Assembly: GCA_029168955.1 (NCBI GenBank)
Contig: JAPDOI010000185.1
Coordinates: 962,001 to 1,026,000 of the forward strand
Origin: Aplectana chamaeleonis
Lineage: Eukaryota > Nematoda > Chromadorea > Rhabditida > Cosmocercidae
Reading direction: 5' to 3'
DNA length: 64,000 bases
Below, piece by piece: positions 63,156-64,000 of this stretch (position 1 is its first letter; every line of letters starts with the position of its first letter). Below the pieces are notes generated by a model, which searched no databases, was not told the DNA's origin, and was given only the letters and a program-made list of their open reading frames with translations. The position numbers and the translations under genes are program-made.

Positions 63156-64000
63156 GGAGAATATTGCATACCCACGTCAAAATTTTGCCAACCCAGGGGT
63201 TTCAACCCCTTGAAAAAAACGGAGAGCGCTTCACACCCACGTGAAAATTTCGCCAACCCAGCCCTTGAAAAAATCGGAGAGAACTTCACACCCGCGTTAA
63301 AATTTCGCCAACATAGAGGTTTCAACCCCTTGAAAAAACCGGAGAACACTTCATACCCAGGTAAAATTTTTGCCAACCCATGGGTTTCCACCCCTTGAAA
63401 AAATCGGAGAATAATGCATACCCACGTCAAAATTTTGCCAACCCAGGGGTTCCAACCCCTTGAAAAAAACGGAGACCACTTCACACCCACGTGAAAATTT
63501 CGCCAACCCAGCCCTTGAAAAAATCGGAGAGCACTTCACACCCGCGTTAAAATTTCGCCAACATAGAGGTTTCAACCCCTTGAAAAAACCGGAGAACGCT
63601 TCATACCCAGGTAAAATTTTTGCCAACCCATGGGTTTCCACCCCTTGAAAAAATCGGAAAATAACGCATACCCACGTCAAAATTTTGCCAACCCAGGGGT
63701 TTAGACCCCTTGAAAAAACGGAGACCACTTCACACCCACGTGAAAATTTCGCTAACCCAGCCCTTGAAAAAATCGGAGAGCACTTCACACCCGCGTTAAA
63801 ATTTCGCCAACATAGAGGTTTCAACCCCTTGAAAAAACCGGAGAACGCTTCATACCCAGGTAAAATTTTTGCAAACCCATGGGTTTCCACCCCTTGAAAA
63901 AATCGGAGAATAACGCATACCCACGTCAAAATTTTGCCAACCCAGGGGTTTCAACCCTTTGAAAAAACGGAGACCACTTCACACCCACGTGAAAATTTCG
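63156..64000. repeat. Second satellite with a 250-bp higher-order period (runs off the window)
   Basis: The marker GGAGAATAnnGCATACCCAC recurs at 63156, 63406, 63656 and 63905, spacings of 250, 250 and 249 bp. Each period holds four related subunits built as 'GGAGAnnnCTTCAnACCC', then 'GTnAAAATTTnGCCAAC', then 'GGGTTTCAACCCCTTGAAAAAA'. One of the four is shortened (CCAGCCCTTG replaces the long GGTTTCAACCCC segment). It is unrelated to the 21-bp array. Reverse-strand open frames (for example 63351-63929) are repeat artefacts. The array continues beyond 64000. Confidence 0.9.

Overview
This looks like eukaryotic, repeat-dominated, non-coding DNA, most likely from a nematode. It has no compact gene order, long inverted-repeat (foldback) elements, a huge minisatellite, and an RTE-clade non-LTR retrotransposon. 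The retrotransposon's endonuclease and reverse transcriptase motifs resemble, as I remember them, RTE proteins that are abundant in strongylid nematodes such as hookworms. That placement is inference. I found no convincing single-copy host gene, tRNA, rRNA, CRISPR or telomeric array.

Left flank (1-7533): a cluster of palindromic elements, at 307-561, 1096-1910, 3834-5215, 5766-6049 and 6085-7460. The last carries a nested 145-bp element in one arm (6344-6488) and a 24-bp, CpG-rich minisatellite in its interior (6787-6968). The DNA between them is unassigned. A weak exon-like stretch near 5541-5710 is the only hint of host coding sequence.

Centre (7534-60723): about 50 kb of a 21-bp tandem repeat, interrupted once. 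Two monomer classes recur: a 'CCCACTGATG' type and a 'TTTCTATGACG' type, both ending in GTCCTG. They combine in irregular higher-order blocks. The outer zones (about 7.5-16.5 kb and 58.6-60.7 kb) share rare monomers and block order with each other. The core (about 17-58 kb) has a different variant set and contains long-range duplicated blocks. Because 21 is divisible by three and the monomer lacks stops in several frames, the array produces enormous spurious open frames on both strands. The longest runs 10,053 codons, and I do not call it a gene.

The only interruption is a near-full-length 3.27-kb RTE retrotransposon (10253-13521). It is flanked by a 7-bp target-site duplication, CACTCCC, and the satellite resumes in register after it. 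Its endonuclease is intact at the motif level. Its reverse transcriptase has a 1-base frameshift.

Right flank (60724-64000): the satellite passes into a diverged 42-bp dimer (60724-61878) that appears to preserve the ancestral two-monomer form. A 329-bp hairpin element (61981-62309) and unassigned sequence follow. An unrelated satellite with a 250-bp higher-order period built from four roughly 53-66-bp subunits (63156 onward) runs off the end of the window.
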